This document shows positions 1-7,248 of a stretch of 7,414 bases of DNA, piece by piece. How positions within the stretch are numbered: position 1 is the first letter of the stretch; every line of letters begins with the position of its first letter. The notes under the pieces are model-generated. The model made no database searches and was not told where the DNA came from. It saw only the letters and a list, made by a program, of their open reading frames with translations. Location: contig JAUHZL010000138.1 of NCBI GenBank assembly GCA_030425945.1, positions 1-7,414 on the forward strand. Reading direction: 5' to 3'. The position numbers were made by a program, and so were the translations under genes. Source of the DNA: Alphaproteobacteria bacterium. GTDB taxonomy: Bacteria > Pseudomonadota > Alphaproteobacteria > Rhodobacterales > Rhodobacteraceae.

Positions 1-212
1 AAGGCGGGGCCCTGCATCTCGTCCATCAGCGCCTTGAAACGGCCCTTGATGTTCAGCGTCGAGCCGTAGTGCGACCCGCCGCCCGGCACGTCCGGGTAAT
101 CCTTGACCACCTCGGCGAGGGTCTCGGGCGTGATGAACTCTTCCACCACAAGGTGCTGGAACGGCTCGCGGACGAGCGGCGTGGCGTTGAACTTCTCGAT
201 GTCGATCATCAT
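1..212 (-). CDS. Probable 2OG-Fe(II) oxygenase, N-terminal part (3' end outside window)
   Basis: The reading frame opens at 212 and stays open to the left edge, giving the first 70 residues. The start MMIDIEKFNATPLVREPF followed by HLVVEEFITPETLAEVVKDY resembles the N-terminus of small bacterial 2-oxoglutarate/Fe(II) oxygenases, where a 'xPFxHLVVxxFL' strand precedes a helix. The HxD...H iron ligands of such a family would lie beyond the window, so catalytic competence cannot be judged. A purine-rich GAGGGG lies 8 nt before the first of two consecutive ATG codons (212 and 209), which favours 212. It lies 69 bp downstream of the DUF1194 gene on the same strand. No clear terminator separates them. 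The family call rests on a short N-terminal resemblance recognised by eye; that a gene is here is more certain than what it does. Confidence 0.6.
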   Translation of the reverse strand, partial: MMIDIEKFNATPLVREPFQHLVVEEFITPETLAEVVKDYPDVPGGGSHYGSTLNIKGRFKALMDEMQGPA

Positions 213-281
213 GGGCGTGTCCCCTCGGCAGGAATTGCCCCGTTCTAGCGCATCCTGCCGGGCCGGGGCCAGAGGCAACCG

Positions 282-1079
282 TCAGGGCAGGCCGCGCCCG
301 AAGCGCTCGGCCCATATCTTTTCGCCTATCAGGCAGTCGTATCCCTGCGCCGGGATCACGCCCGCCTCATCGCGCAGGGGAAGACCGGCGATTTCCAGCA
401 CCAGCTTGCGGCGGATCGCGGCGGCGAACTCGGTCCAGTCGCGGACCGGGATCACGAAGGCCCCGGGCCCGCCGATCACGCAGTTCAGGTAGTAGAGGTC
501 GAGGTCCGGGAAGTGCCAGCTCTGGTAGGCGCCGTCCTGCGTCATCAGCGGCAGCCCGTTGATGGTGACGCCCGAGGCCAGCGCCTCGGACCGCGCGGCC
601 AGCACCGGCAGGCCCGCGTTGTTCGGCCCGTCGCCCGAGATGTCGATGACCTGGCGCAACCCCTCGTAGCCGTTCCCCTCCATCTGCCGCAGCGCGGTGC
701 GGATCGCCCCCGAGATCGAGGTGCGCGACAGCGCGTAGACCGGGGTCGAGATCAGCGTTGCGGCAAAGGCTTCGGCCTCTTCCACCGTGCGGATGAGGGT
801 CCAGTCCACCACCACCCGCTGCGCGCCGTCTCCGGCCCATTCGATGTAGGTGACCGCGATCTGGCCCAGCAGGCCCGCCGCGACCGCCTCCATCACCGGC
901 GCGCTGACGAGCGCCTCGGCATAGCCGCGCCGCTGCAGGATCAGTTCGCTGGGCGCGATCGAGCGCGACACGTCCACCGCCAGCACCAGTTCCACGTCGA
1001 CCTCGACGGGGCGCGCGGCCTCCTGCGCTGCCAGCGGCAGGGGCAGAAGGCCGAGAAGCATCAGGAGAAGTGCGCGCAT
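282..1079 (-). CDS. DUF1194 (von Willebrand factor A-like) secreted protein
   Basis: A 265-aa protein with an N-terminal signal peptide: MRALLLML, a leucine-rich core to about residue 16, then an AAQ region with likely cleavage near residue 18. It should therefore be periplasmic or secreted. The mature part begins with a VWA-type strand, VELVLAVDVSRS, whose D36-x-S38-x-S40 is a MIDAS-like metal site. T120 (SRTSISGAI) and DISGDGPNN at 146-154 fit the later MIDAS/Rossmann positions. Cysteines C200 (YYLNCVIGG) and C249 (YDCLIGEKIW) sit in blocks I recall as conserved in DUF1194 and may form a disulfide. The family's function is not known; VWA domains generally mediate protein-protein or metal-dependent binding. 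The start is chosen for the intact signal peptide, although the Shine-Dalgarno is poor (GGGG almost touching the ATG). It follows dnaB by 55 bp on the same strand and may be read through from it. Confidence 0.88.
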   Translation of the reverse strand: MRALLLMLLGLLPLPLAAQEAARPVEVDVELVLAVDVSRSIAPSELILQRRGYAEALVSAPVMEAVAAGLLGQIAVTYIEWAGDGAQRVVVDWTLIRTVEEAEAFAATLISTPVYALSRTSISGAIRTALRQMEGNGYEGLRQVIDISGDGPNNAGLPVLAARSEALASGVTINGLPLMTQDGAYQSWHFPDLDLYYLNCVIGGPGAFVIPVRDWTEFAAAIRRKLVLEIAGLPLRDEAGVIPAQGYDCLIGEKIWAERFGRGLP

Positions 1080-1134
1080 ACCCCATCGGGCCGCGCCCCC
1101 GGCCCCCGGTCAAGTCGCGTTCGCGTGAAGCGGC

Positions 1135-2640
<1,506 letters not shown>

Positions 2641-2690
2641 GGCTGCCCTCTTGCCCCTGCCGGTCGATCTTCACGATCCGCGCGGGGCGT

Positions 2691-2735
2691 TCAATCTGGA
2701 TATCCTGTTAGCACATTTACCCGCCGAACGACACC
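2691..2735 (-). promoter_or_regulatory. Candidate dnaB promoter region (AT-rich patch)
   Basis: About 50-95 bp upstream of the dnaB ATG, the minus strand carries an unusually AT-rich stretch (TAAATGTGCTAACAGGATAT) within very GC-rich DNA. This is the only part of the dnaB leader with the composition of a -10 region. A possible pairing is TTCGGC with GGATAT at 17 bp, but both hexamers match the sigma-70 consensus weakly. The exact elements are therefore unresolved, and the call rests on location and composition only. Confidence 0.3.
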
Positions 2736-2758
2736 GCCCATGGGGTGAGGTGGTCCGA

Positions 2759-2782
2759 GGCCGCCCAGATGTTGGGGCGGCC
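2759..2782. repeat. Perfect 8-bp GC-rich inverted repeat upstream of dnaB
   Basis: GGCCGCCC (2759-2766) and GGGCGGCC (2775-2782) are perfect inverse complements around an 8-nt spacer, AGATGTTG. It lies downstream of pyrE and upstream of dnaB, both read leftwards. It could help end pyrE transcription, but no T-run follows it on the minus strand, so it is not a canonical intrinsic terminator. It could equally be a protein-binding dyad or chance in GC-rich DNA. Confidence 0.45.
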
Positions 2783-2801
2783 CGACGTCCTCCTCGGCGG
2801 T

Positions 2802-2818
2802 CCGGCGCCGATCGCCGG
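2802..2818. repeat. Second short GC-rich inverted repeat between pyrE and dnaB
   Basis: CCGGCG (2802-2807) and CGCCGG (2813-2818) pair perfectly around a 5-nt loop. With the hairpin at 2759-2782 it makes two stem-loops in tandem after the pyrE stop. There is no following T-run in the direction of pyrE transcription. A 6-bp GC palindrome is common by chance at this base composition, so significance is low. Confidence 0.3.
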
Positions 2819-2884
2819 CCGCTGTCCGGTCATGCACAGATTCGTCCCCAGCCCCGCCGTGGACAAGATCGAACGGGGACTGCC

Positions 2885-3565
2885 TCAGCCCTTGTCGCGC
2901 GCCGCCTGCCAGCCGCGCGGGTCGTTCAGGAAGGCCTCGACCTCGGTCAGCTGGTCCTCCGGGAAGAGCGCCCGCGCCTTGGCCACCGCGAGCACGTCGC
3001 GCCAGGTGCAGAGGTGGTGCAGCGCCACGCCGTGATCGCCGAGGGTTTTCTCGGTCTCGGGGAAGATGCCATAGTAGAAGATCACCGCCGTGTGGGCGCA
3101 GGTCGCGCCGGTCTCGCGGATCGCGTCGACGAAGGACAGCTTCGAGCCGCCGTCGGTCGTCAGGTCCTCGACCAGCAGCACGCGCTGGCCCTCGGTCATC
3201 ACGCCCTCGATCCGGGCGTTGCGGCCATAGCCCTTCGGCTTCTTGCGCACGTAGGTCATCGGCAGCGCCATCCGCTCGGCCACGAGGGCGGCGAAGGGGA
3301 TGCCCGCCGTCTCGCCGCCCGCGACGTTGTCGAAGGTCTCCAGCCCGGCATTCCGCATCACGGTGCAGGTCAGGAAGTCCATCAGGGTCGACCGGATGCG
3401 CGGGTAGGAGATCAGCTTGCGGCAGTCGATGTAGGTCGGCGAGGGCAGGCCGGAGGCCAGCGTGAACGGGTCCTCGGGACGGAAATGCACCGCGCCGATG
3501 TCCCACAGCATCTCGGCGGTCAGGCGCGCGATGGTCGGGGCGTCGGGATAGCTGGAGGGGATCAT
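2885..3565 (-). CDS. pyrE: Orotate phosphoribosyltransferase
   Basis: A 226-aa cytosolic enzyme that joins orotate to PRPP to give orotidine 5'-monophosphate, the fifth step of de novo pyrimidine synthesis. The PRPP-binding signature is VLLVEDLTTDGGS at 129-141. The flexible catalytic loop with paired lysines is YVRKKPKGYG at 105-114 (K108, K109), and an orotate-side strand is seen at FTLASGLPSPTYID (34-47). It is slightly longer than the roughly 213-aa E. coli protein, with a C-terminal helical tail after about 195, which fits alphaproteobacterial PyrE. The start at 3565 has a GAGG 9 nt upstream; the spacing is somewhat long, but no better start precedes the conserved region. pyrC lies 54 bp upstream on the same strand, so the two pyrimidine genes probably share a transcript. 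No frameshift or missing motif was seen. Confidence 0.97.
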   Translation of the reverse strand: MIPSSYPDAPTIARLTAEMLWDIGAVHFRPEDPFTLASGLPSPTYIDCRKLISYPRIRSTLMDFLTCTVMRNAGLETFDNVAGGETAGIPFAALVAERMALPMTYVRKKPKGYGRNARIEGVMTEGQRVLLVEDLTTDGGSKLSFVDAIRETGATCAHTAVIFYYGIFPETEKTLGDHGVALHHLCTWRDVLAVAKARALFPEDQLTEVEAFLNDPRGWQAARDKG

Positions 3566-3619
3566 GGGCGGGAACCTCGGGTCAGGACAGCAACTGGGAC
3601 AGCGGCTGGGGGCAGGGGA

Positions 3620-4675
3620 TCAGGCGACCGACCAGTAGACCGGGCGGCCGGGGTCGAACACGGTGACGGGGCCGGTCGCGGTGGCGACCTTGGCCGGGAA
3701 GCGGACCGGCGCGGCATGGCGCACCAGCGTGATCCTGTCCTCGTTCGGCGGCAGGCCGTAATGCGCGGGACCGTTCAGGCTGGCAAAGGCTTCGAGCTTG
3801 TCGAGCGCGCCTTCCTCCTCGAAGACCTGCGCGAGGCAGGCCATCGTGTTGGTGGCCGAGAAGATGCCCGCGCAGCCGCAGGCGCTCTCCTTGTCGTGGT
3901 CGAGATGCGGCGCGCTGTCGGTGCCGAGGAAGACGCGCGGATGCCCGGAGGCCGCGATCCTGCGCAGCGCCTCCATGTGGGTCCGGCGCTTGGCGACCGG
4001 CAGACAGTAGTAGTGCGGCTTGATCCCGCCCACGAGGATATGGTTCCGGTCGATCATCAGGTGATGCGTGGTGATCGTCGCGCCGATCGCCCCGTCCGCG
4101 CCGGTGACGTAGGCGACCGCGTCCGAAGTGGTGATGTGTTCCATCGTCACCTTCAGCCCCGGCGTTGCCCGGCGGATCGGTTCCAGCACGGTCTCGATGA
4201 ACACGGCCTCCCGGTCGAAGATGTCGACGTCATGGGTCGTCACCTCGCCATGCACGCAGAGCGGGCAGCCGATCTCGGCCATCGTCTCCAGCACGGCGCG
4301 GACCTTGTCGAAGTCCCGCACGCCCGAGGCCGAGTTCGTCGTCGCCCCCGCCGGGTAGAGCTTCACCGCCGTCACGAGGCCGCTTTCGTAGGCATGGCGC
4401 AGGTCGGCCGGGTCGGTGTCCTCGGTCAGGTAGAGGGTCATCAGCGGGGTGAAACTCATCCCCTCCGGCAGCGCCTCGGTGATCCGCGCGTGGTAGCCGC
4501 CGGCCTGCGCCGCCGTCACCACCGGCGGCACGAGGTTCGGCATCACGATCGCCCGCGCGAAGTGGCGCGCCGTTTCCGGCAGCACCGCCTTCAGCATCGC
4601 GCCGTCGCGCAGGTGCAGGTGCCAGTCGTCCGGGCGGCGGATCGTCAGCGTCTGGAGCGGGGCTGGGTCGGTCAT
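3620..4675 (-). CDS. pyrC: Dihydroorotase (class II, homodimeric type)
   Basis: A 351-aa zinc amidohydrolase that interconverts N-carbamoyl-aspartate and dihydroorotate, the third step of pyrimidine synthesis. All metal ligands and catalytic residues are present, at E. coli PyrC positions plus about three: H19 and H21 in DDWHLHLRDG, the carboxylated lysine K105 in TAVKLYPAGATTNS, H142 in CVHGE, H180 in TMEHITT, and D253 in GTDSAPH. The length is close to the usual 348 or so residues. This marks the single-domain PyrC type rather than the PyrC/PyrX class I type. A GAGGA lies 4 nt before the ATG at 4675. It is transcribed divergently from ureD across about 250 bp and is followed by pyrE. Dihydroorotase and the urease alpha subunit share the amidohydrolase fold, but there is no sign that the gene proximity is functional. 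Confidence 0.98.
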   Translation of the reverse strand: MTDPAPLQTLTIRRPDDWHLHLRDGAMLKAVLPETARHFARAIVMPNLVPPVVTAAQAGGYHARITEALPEGMSFTPLMTLYLTEDTDPADLRHAYESGLVTAVKLYPAGATTNSASGVRDFDKVRAVLETMAEIGCPLCVHGEVTTHDVDIFDREAVFIETVLEPIRRATPGLKVTMEHITTSDAVAYVTGADGAIGATITTHHLMIDRNHILVGGIKPHYYCLPVAKRRTHMEALRRIAASGHPRVFLGTDSAPHLDHDKESACGCAGIFSATNTMACLAQVFEEEGALDKLEAFASLNGPAHYGLPPNEDRITLVRHAAPVRFPAKVATATGPVTVFDPGRPVYWSVA

Positions 4676-4925
4676 GGCGTCCTCGGTCGCGGCCTGTCCG
4701 GGCGCACCCGGGTCCGATCCGTCCTACATCGAGGCGCGGGGGCAGGGAACCCCCGGAGAGACCCGTCCGCGCCCAACATCCTCCTTGCGTTCTGCCCGGA
4801 TTTTGGTCATGCTGCACCGCAGAAAGCTGCCGTTCCCGGCGGCCCGCACGCGATTTGTGTCCGGCCCGGCCTGCAAGGGTTGTCCGCCGGGTCCTGCCGT
4901 GTAGCGTCGGGACGGGGAGACCGTG
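4676..4925. promoter_or_regulatory. Divergent pyrC/ureD intergenic region
   Basis: About 250 bp separates the two divergent starts and must contain at least the promoters of pyrC (leftward) and the urease operon (rightward). No strong sigma-70 or sigma-54 (GG-N10-GC) element could be fixed by eye. A weak pair, TTGCGT near 4788 and CATGCT about 17 bp on, is possible for ureD. Urease operons are often under nitrogen (NtrC) control, but no clear NtrC dyad was found; one TGCACC half-site occurs near 4813. An 8-bp inverted repeat with widely spaced arms, CCCGGCGG (4835-4842) and CCGCCGGG (4884-4891), precedes ureD. No convincing small gene or RNA is seen here. Confidence 0.5.
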
Positions 4926-5753
4926 ATGCTCGACGCGACCGACACACTGCCGCTGATGCAGCGCACCCGGGGCGAGGCCCGCGCGGCGCTCGTCGCGGGA
5001 CCGTCGGGCCCGCGCCTGAGCGACTTGCGGCAGGCGGGCAGCGCCAAGGCGATGCTGCCGCGCACCCACGGCCCGGCCCCGGAGGTCGTGTTCCTGAACA
5101 CCTCGGGCGGCATCACCGGCGGCGACCGGCTGTCCTACACGCTCGACGTCGGGCCGGGCGCCCGCGTCACCGGCACCACCCAGACCGCCGAACGCGCCTA
5201 TCGCGCCAGCGCCGGGTCGGTGCCCGGCCGCCTCGACACCCGCCTGTCGCTGGGCGCGGGGGCGCGGCTCGACTGGCTGCCGCAGGAGGTGATCCTGTTC
5301 GAGGGCTGCAACCTCGCGCGCAGCACCGAGGTCGAGATGGCCGCCGACGCGCAGCTCACCTTCCTCGAAACGCTGGTGCCCGGCCGCGCGGCGATGGGTG
5401 AGACCCTGTCGGCGCTCTCCCTCACCGATCACCGCCGCATCCGGCGCGGTGGCCGGCTGGTGTTCTGGGAGCCGCTGGCGCTGTCCGGACCCGACCTGAC
5501 GCACCCGGCCTGCCTGGCGGGCGCGCGGGCCGTGGCGACGCTGGTCGTCGTGGCCCCCGATGCCGCCGACCGCCTCGCGCCGCTGCGCGACCGCCTCGCC
5601 GGGCTCGACGGCGTCACCGGGGCCGCCTCGGCCTGGGACGGCCGCCTCGTCGCCCGGCTCGCCGCCGCCGACGCCTGGCCGATCCGCCGCGCGCTCCATA
5701 CCCTCGTTCCCGCCGTGACCGGGGCCCCGCTGCCCCGTGTCTGGCAAAGCTGA
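4926..5753 (+). CDS. ureD: Urease accessory protein UreD
   Basis: A 275-aa scaffold protein that binds the urease apoenzyme and, with UreF and UreG, lets nickel and CO2 be loaded into the UreC active site. Family blocks are clear: LNTSGGITGGDRL (57-69), TTQTAERAYR (84-93), WLPQEVILFEG (117-127) and GRAAMGE (153-159), and the length is that of the family. The ATG at 4926 is preferred over the GTG at 4923, because GGGGAGA ends 5 nt before the ATG but only 2 nt before the GTG. It is the first gene of the plus-strand operon, 22 bp before ureA, which is the usual ureD-ureA order in alphaproteobacteria. Enzymatic activity is not expected from this protein itself. Confidence 0.96.
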   Translation: MLDATDTLPLMQRTRGEARAALVAGPSGPRLSDLRQAGSAKAMLPRTHGPAPEVVFLNTSGGITGGDRLSYTLDVGPGARVTGTTQTAERAYRASAGSVPGRLDTRLSLGAGARLDWLPQEVILFEGCNLARSTEVEMAADAQLTFLETLVPGRAAMGETLSALSLTDHRRIRRGGRLVFWEPLALSGPDLTHPACLAGARAVATLVVVAPDAADRLAPLRDRLAGLDGVTGAASAWDGRLVARLAAADAWPIRRALHTLVPAVTGAPLPRVWQS

Positions 5754-5775
5754 TGACTGCCGAAGGACCCCACGG

Positions 5776-6093
5776 ATGAACCTCACGCCCCGCGAAAAGG
5801 ACAAGCTCCTCGTCAGCCTCGCCGCGATGGTGGCGCGCAACCGCCTGGAGCGCGGCGTCAAGCTGAACCACCCCGAGGCCATCGCGCTGATCACCGACTT
5901 CGTGGTCGAGGGCGCGCGCGACGGGCGCTCGGTCGCCGACCTGATGGAGGCGGGCGCGCATGTCGTGACCGCCGAACAGTGCATGTCCGGCATCCCCGAG
6001 ATGATCCACGACGTGCAGGTCGAGGCGACCTTCCCCGACGGCACCAAGCTCGTGACCGTCCACCACCCGATCCGGTCGGGGGCCGCGTCCTGA
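5776..6093 (+). CDS. ureA: Urease subunit gamma
   Basis: A 105-aa structural subunit of urease, the nickel enzyme that hydrolyses urea to ammonia and carbamate/CO2. The whole family pattern is present: MNLTPREKDKLL at the start, RGVKLNHPEAIALI (36-49 region), VEGARDGRSVADLM, and HDVQVEATFPDGTKLVTVHHPI near the end. Usual length is 100 aa; here about five residues (SGAAS) follow the HHPIR end. The start at 5776 has AAGGA 8 nt upstream. A longer in-frame form from 5737 would overlap ureD and lacks family support. Its stop overlaps the start of the next gene as TGATG, suggesting translational coupling. Unlike the compact ureABC arrangement, ureB does not follow directly; two other genes intervene. 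Confidence 0.98.
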   Translation: MNLTPREKDKLLVSLAAMVARNRLERGVKLNHPEAIALITDFVVEGARDGRSVADLMEAGAHVVTAEQCMSGIPEMIHDVQVEATFPDGTKLVTVHHPIRSGAAS

Positions 6094-6359
6094 TGTTCAC
6101 CTTCGTGATTGCCCTGATCGCCGGGCTGGCGACGCCGTTTGCCGAGCCGCACATCAAGACCGCGCTGGAGAGCCTGACCCTCGACGACCTGAAGATCGAG
6201 CCGGGCGAGTTCCGCACCTTCGCCTTCGCCGTGATGATGGTTGCCGCCGCGCTGCTGTCGGCGCTGGGCGGCGGCGGGTCGGCCATCGCGCTGGCGGTCG
6301 GCGGCCTGCTGGGCCTGTTCGGCAAGCGCCTGTTCGACGCCATCCGCACCAAGACCTGA
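6093..6359 (+). CDS. Small membrane protein of unknown function in the urease operon
   Basis: An 88-aa protein whose ATG overlaps the ureA stop (TGATG). Hydrophobic stretches lie at about 2-17 (FTFVIALIAGLATPF), 42-60 (TFAFAVMMVAAALLSALGG) and 63-77 (SAIALAVGGLLGLFG), with an acidic helix-like segment at about 24-40 and a basic C-terminus (GKRLFDAIRTKT). Two or three short membrane segments are likely, with the basic tail probably cytoplasmic. I do not recognise a named family and no catalytic motif is visible. It is far shorter than known urea channels or permeases (UreI, Yut, HupE/UreJ), so it is not one of those in any obvious form. The start has only a weak G-run upstream, so translation probably depends on coupling to ureA. 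It lies 17 bp before the HD-domain gene. Third-position G/C use matches a real gene. Confidence 0.8.
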   Translation: MFTFVIALIAGLATPFAEPHIKTALESLTLDDLKIEPGEFRTFAFAVMMVAAALLSALGGGGSAIALAVGGLLGLFGKRLFDAIRTKT

Positions 6360-6376
6360 GCCGCGAAGGAGACCGC

Positions 6377-6946
6377 ATGCAACTGACCCGCCTCACCGCC
6401 GCCTACCGCATCGCCGCCGAGGCCCATGCGCGTCAGTTGCGGCGCGGACAGGCGGGCGTTGTCTATGTCGATCATCCCTGCGAGGTGGCCGATCTCGTCG
6501 CCCGCGACGGCGGGGCCGAGTCCGACGTGATCGCAGCGCTGCTGCACTACCTCGTCAACGAGGAGGCGCTGGGCCTCGACGAGATCGAGCGCCAGTTCGG
6601 CGCTGAGGTGGCGACGCTGACCCGGGGCCTCGTCCGCGATCCGCGCTGGGCCGATCTCGACCTGAAGGCGCGCAAGGCCGCGCAGGCCGAGCACCTCGAG
6701 CGTCAGCCCGACGCCGTCAAGCGCATCAAGATCGCCGACCAGACCTGCAACCTGCGCGATATCGCCCGCGACCCGCAGGCCTGGGACGTGGCGCGGGCGC
6801 GGGCCTATGTCGCCGGGGCCACCCGCGTCGTGGCCGCGATCCGCGAGGCCAGCCCGACGCTGGCCGCCAAGTTCGACGACGCCCGCGACCGCGCGCTGGC
6901 CGCGCTCGCCGGGTCCATGGATGCCAGCGCAGAGGACCGTGCATGA
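6377..6946 (+). CDS. RelA/SpoT-like HD-domain protein with altered catalytic motif
   Basis: A 189-aa protein resembling the hydrolase domain of SpoT/RSH enzymes and the small hydrolase MESH1. Corresponding blocks are AAEAHARQLRRGQ (13-25), YVDHP with H33, AALLHYLV with H57, the IERQFG helix near 70-75, and VKRIKIADQTCNLRDI (114-129) with D121 and N125. In the active family the second block reads HDxxED. Here it reads H57-Y58-L-V-N61-E62, so the metal-binding Asp and the catalytic Glu-Asp pair are not conserved. H33, H57 and D121 remain. It may have lost (p)ppGpp hydrolysis, bind a nucleotide without cleaving it, or use another substrate. There is no synthetase, TGS or ACT domain. An AAGGAG lies 5 nt before the ATG, and its stop overlaps the ureB start (ATGA). 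The fold assignment is fairly secure; activity and role are unknown. Confidence 0.8.
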   Translation: MQLTRLTAAYRIAAEAHARQLRRGQAGVVYVDHPCEVADLVARDGGAESDVIAALLHYLVNEEALGLDEIERQFGAEVATLTRGLVRDPRWADLDLKARKAAQAEHLERQPDAVKRIKIADQTCNLRDIARDPQAWDVARARAYVAGATRVVAAIREASPTLAAKFDDARDRALAALAGSMDASAEDRA

Positions 6947-7248
6947 TCCCCGGAGAATATTTCATCGCCGAGGGCGACATCACCCTCAACGCAGGCGCCG
7001 AGGCCATCACGCTGATGGTCGCCAACACCGGCGACCGGCCGGTTCAGGTCGGCAGCCACTACCATTTCGCGGAAACCAATTCCGGCCTCTCCTTCGACCG
7101 CGACGCGGCGCGGGGGAGGCGACTGGACATTGCCGCCGGGACCGCTGTCCGGTTCGAACCCGGACAGAGCCGCGAGGTCCGCCTTGTGCCGTTGGGAGGC
7201 ACGCGCAGGGTTTTCGGCTTCAACCAAAAGGTCATGGGAGACCTCTGA
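6943..7248 (+). CDS. ureB: Urease subunit beta
   Basis: A 101-aa structural subunit that, with UreA and UreC, forms the urease trimer. The family start MIPGEYFIAEGDITLN is followed by VANTGDRPVQVGSHYHFAETN (about 25-45), LDIAAGTAVRFEPG (61-74), and the C-terminal VRLVPLGGTRRVFGFNQKVMG, all at usual spacing and length. AGAGGA lies 6 nt before the ATG. The start overlaps the end of the HD-domain gene by 4 nt, and the stop overlaps the next start as TGATG, so it is coupled on both sides. In most compact operons ureC would follow directly, but here another reading frame comes first. Confidence 0.98.
   Translation: MIPGEYFIAEGDITLNAGAEAITLMVANTGDRPVQVGSHYHFAETNSGLSFDRDAARGRRLDIAAGTAVRFEPGQSREVRLVPLGGTRRVFGFNQKVMGDL

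Noticed and set aside
4778..4790. AAGGAGG-like motif on the minus strand in the pyrC-ureD gap
   Set aside because: The ATG abuts the motif with no usable spacing, and the frame that follows looks non-coding and runs into pyrC out of frame.
4674..4904. 76-codon plus-strand frame in the pyrC-ureD gap
   Set aside because: It starts inside the pyrC start codon region, has no ribosome binding site, and its translation is an unstructured Pro/Arg/Gly mix with no recognisable family.
4676..4925. NtrC dyad or sigma-54 promoter for the urease operon
   Set aside because: Only a TGCACC half-site and no GG-N10-GC pair at good consensus was found, so nitrogen control is not supported by the sequence itself.
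5737..5775. Upstream in-frame start for ureA
   Set aside because: It would add 13 residues outside the UreA family and overlap ureD; the ATG at 5776 has a proper ribosome binding site and the canonical MNLTPREK start.
5979..6092. Upstream in-frame ATG extending the 88-aa membrane protein
   Set aside because: The extension lies wholly inside ureA and reads as a His/Arg/Pro-rich shadow; the TGATG start at 6093 fits the operon.
4230..6152. Long minus-strand open frame across pyrC, ureD and ureA
   Set aside because: It overlaps three identified genes in other frames and its composition is that of a shadow frame.
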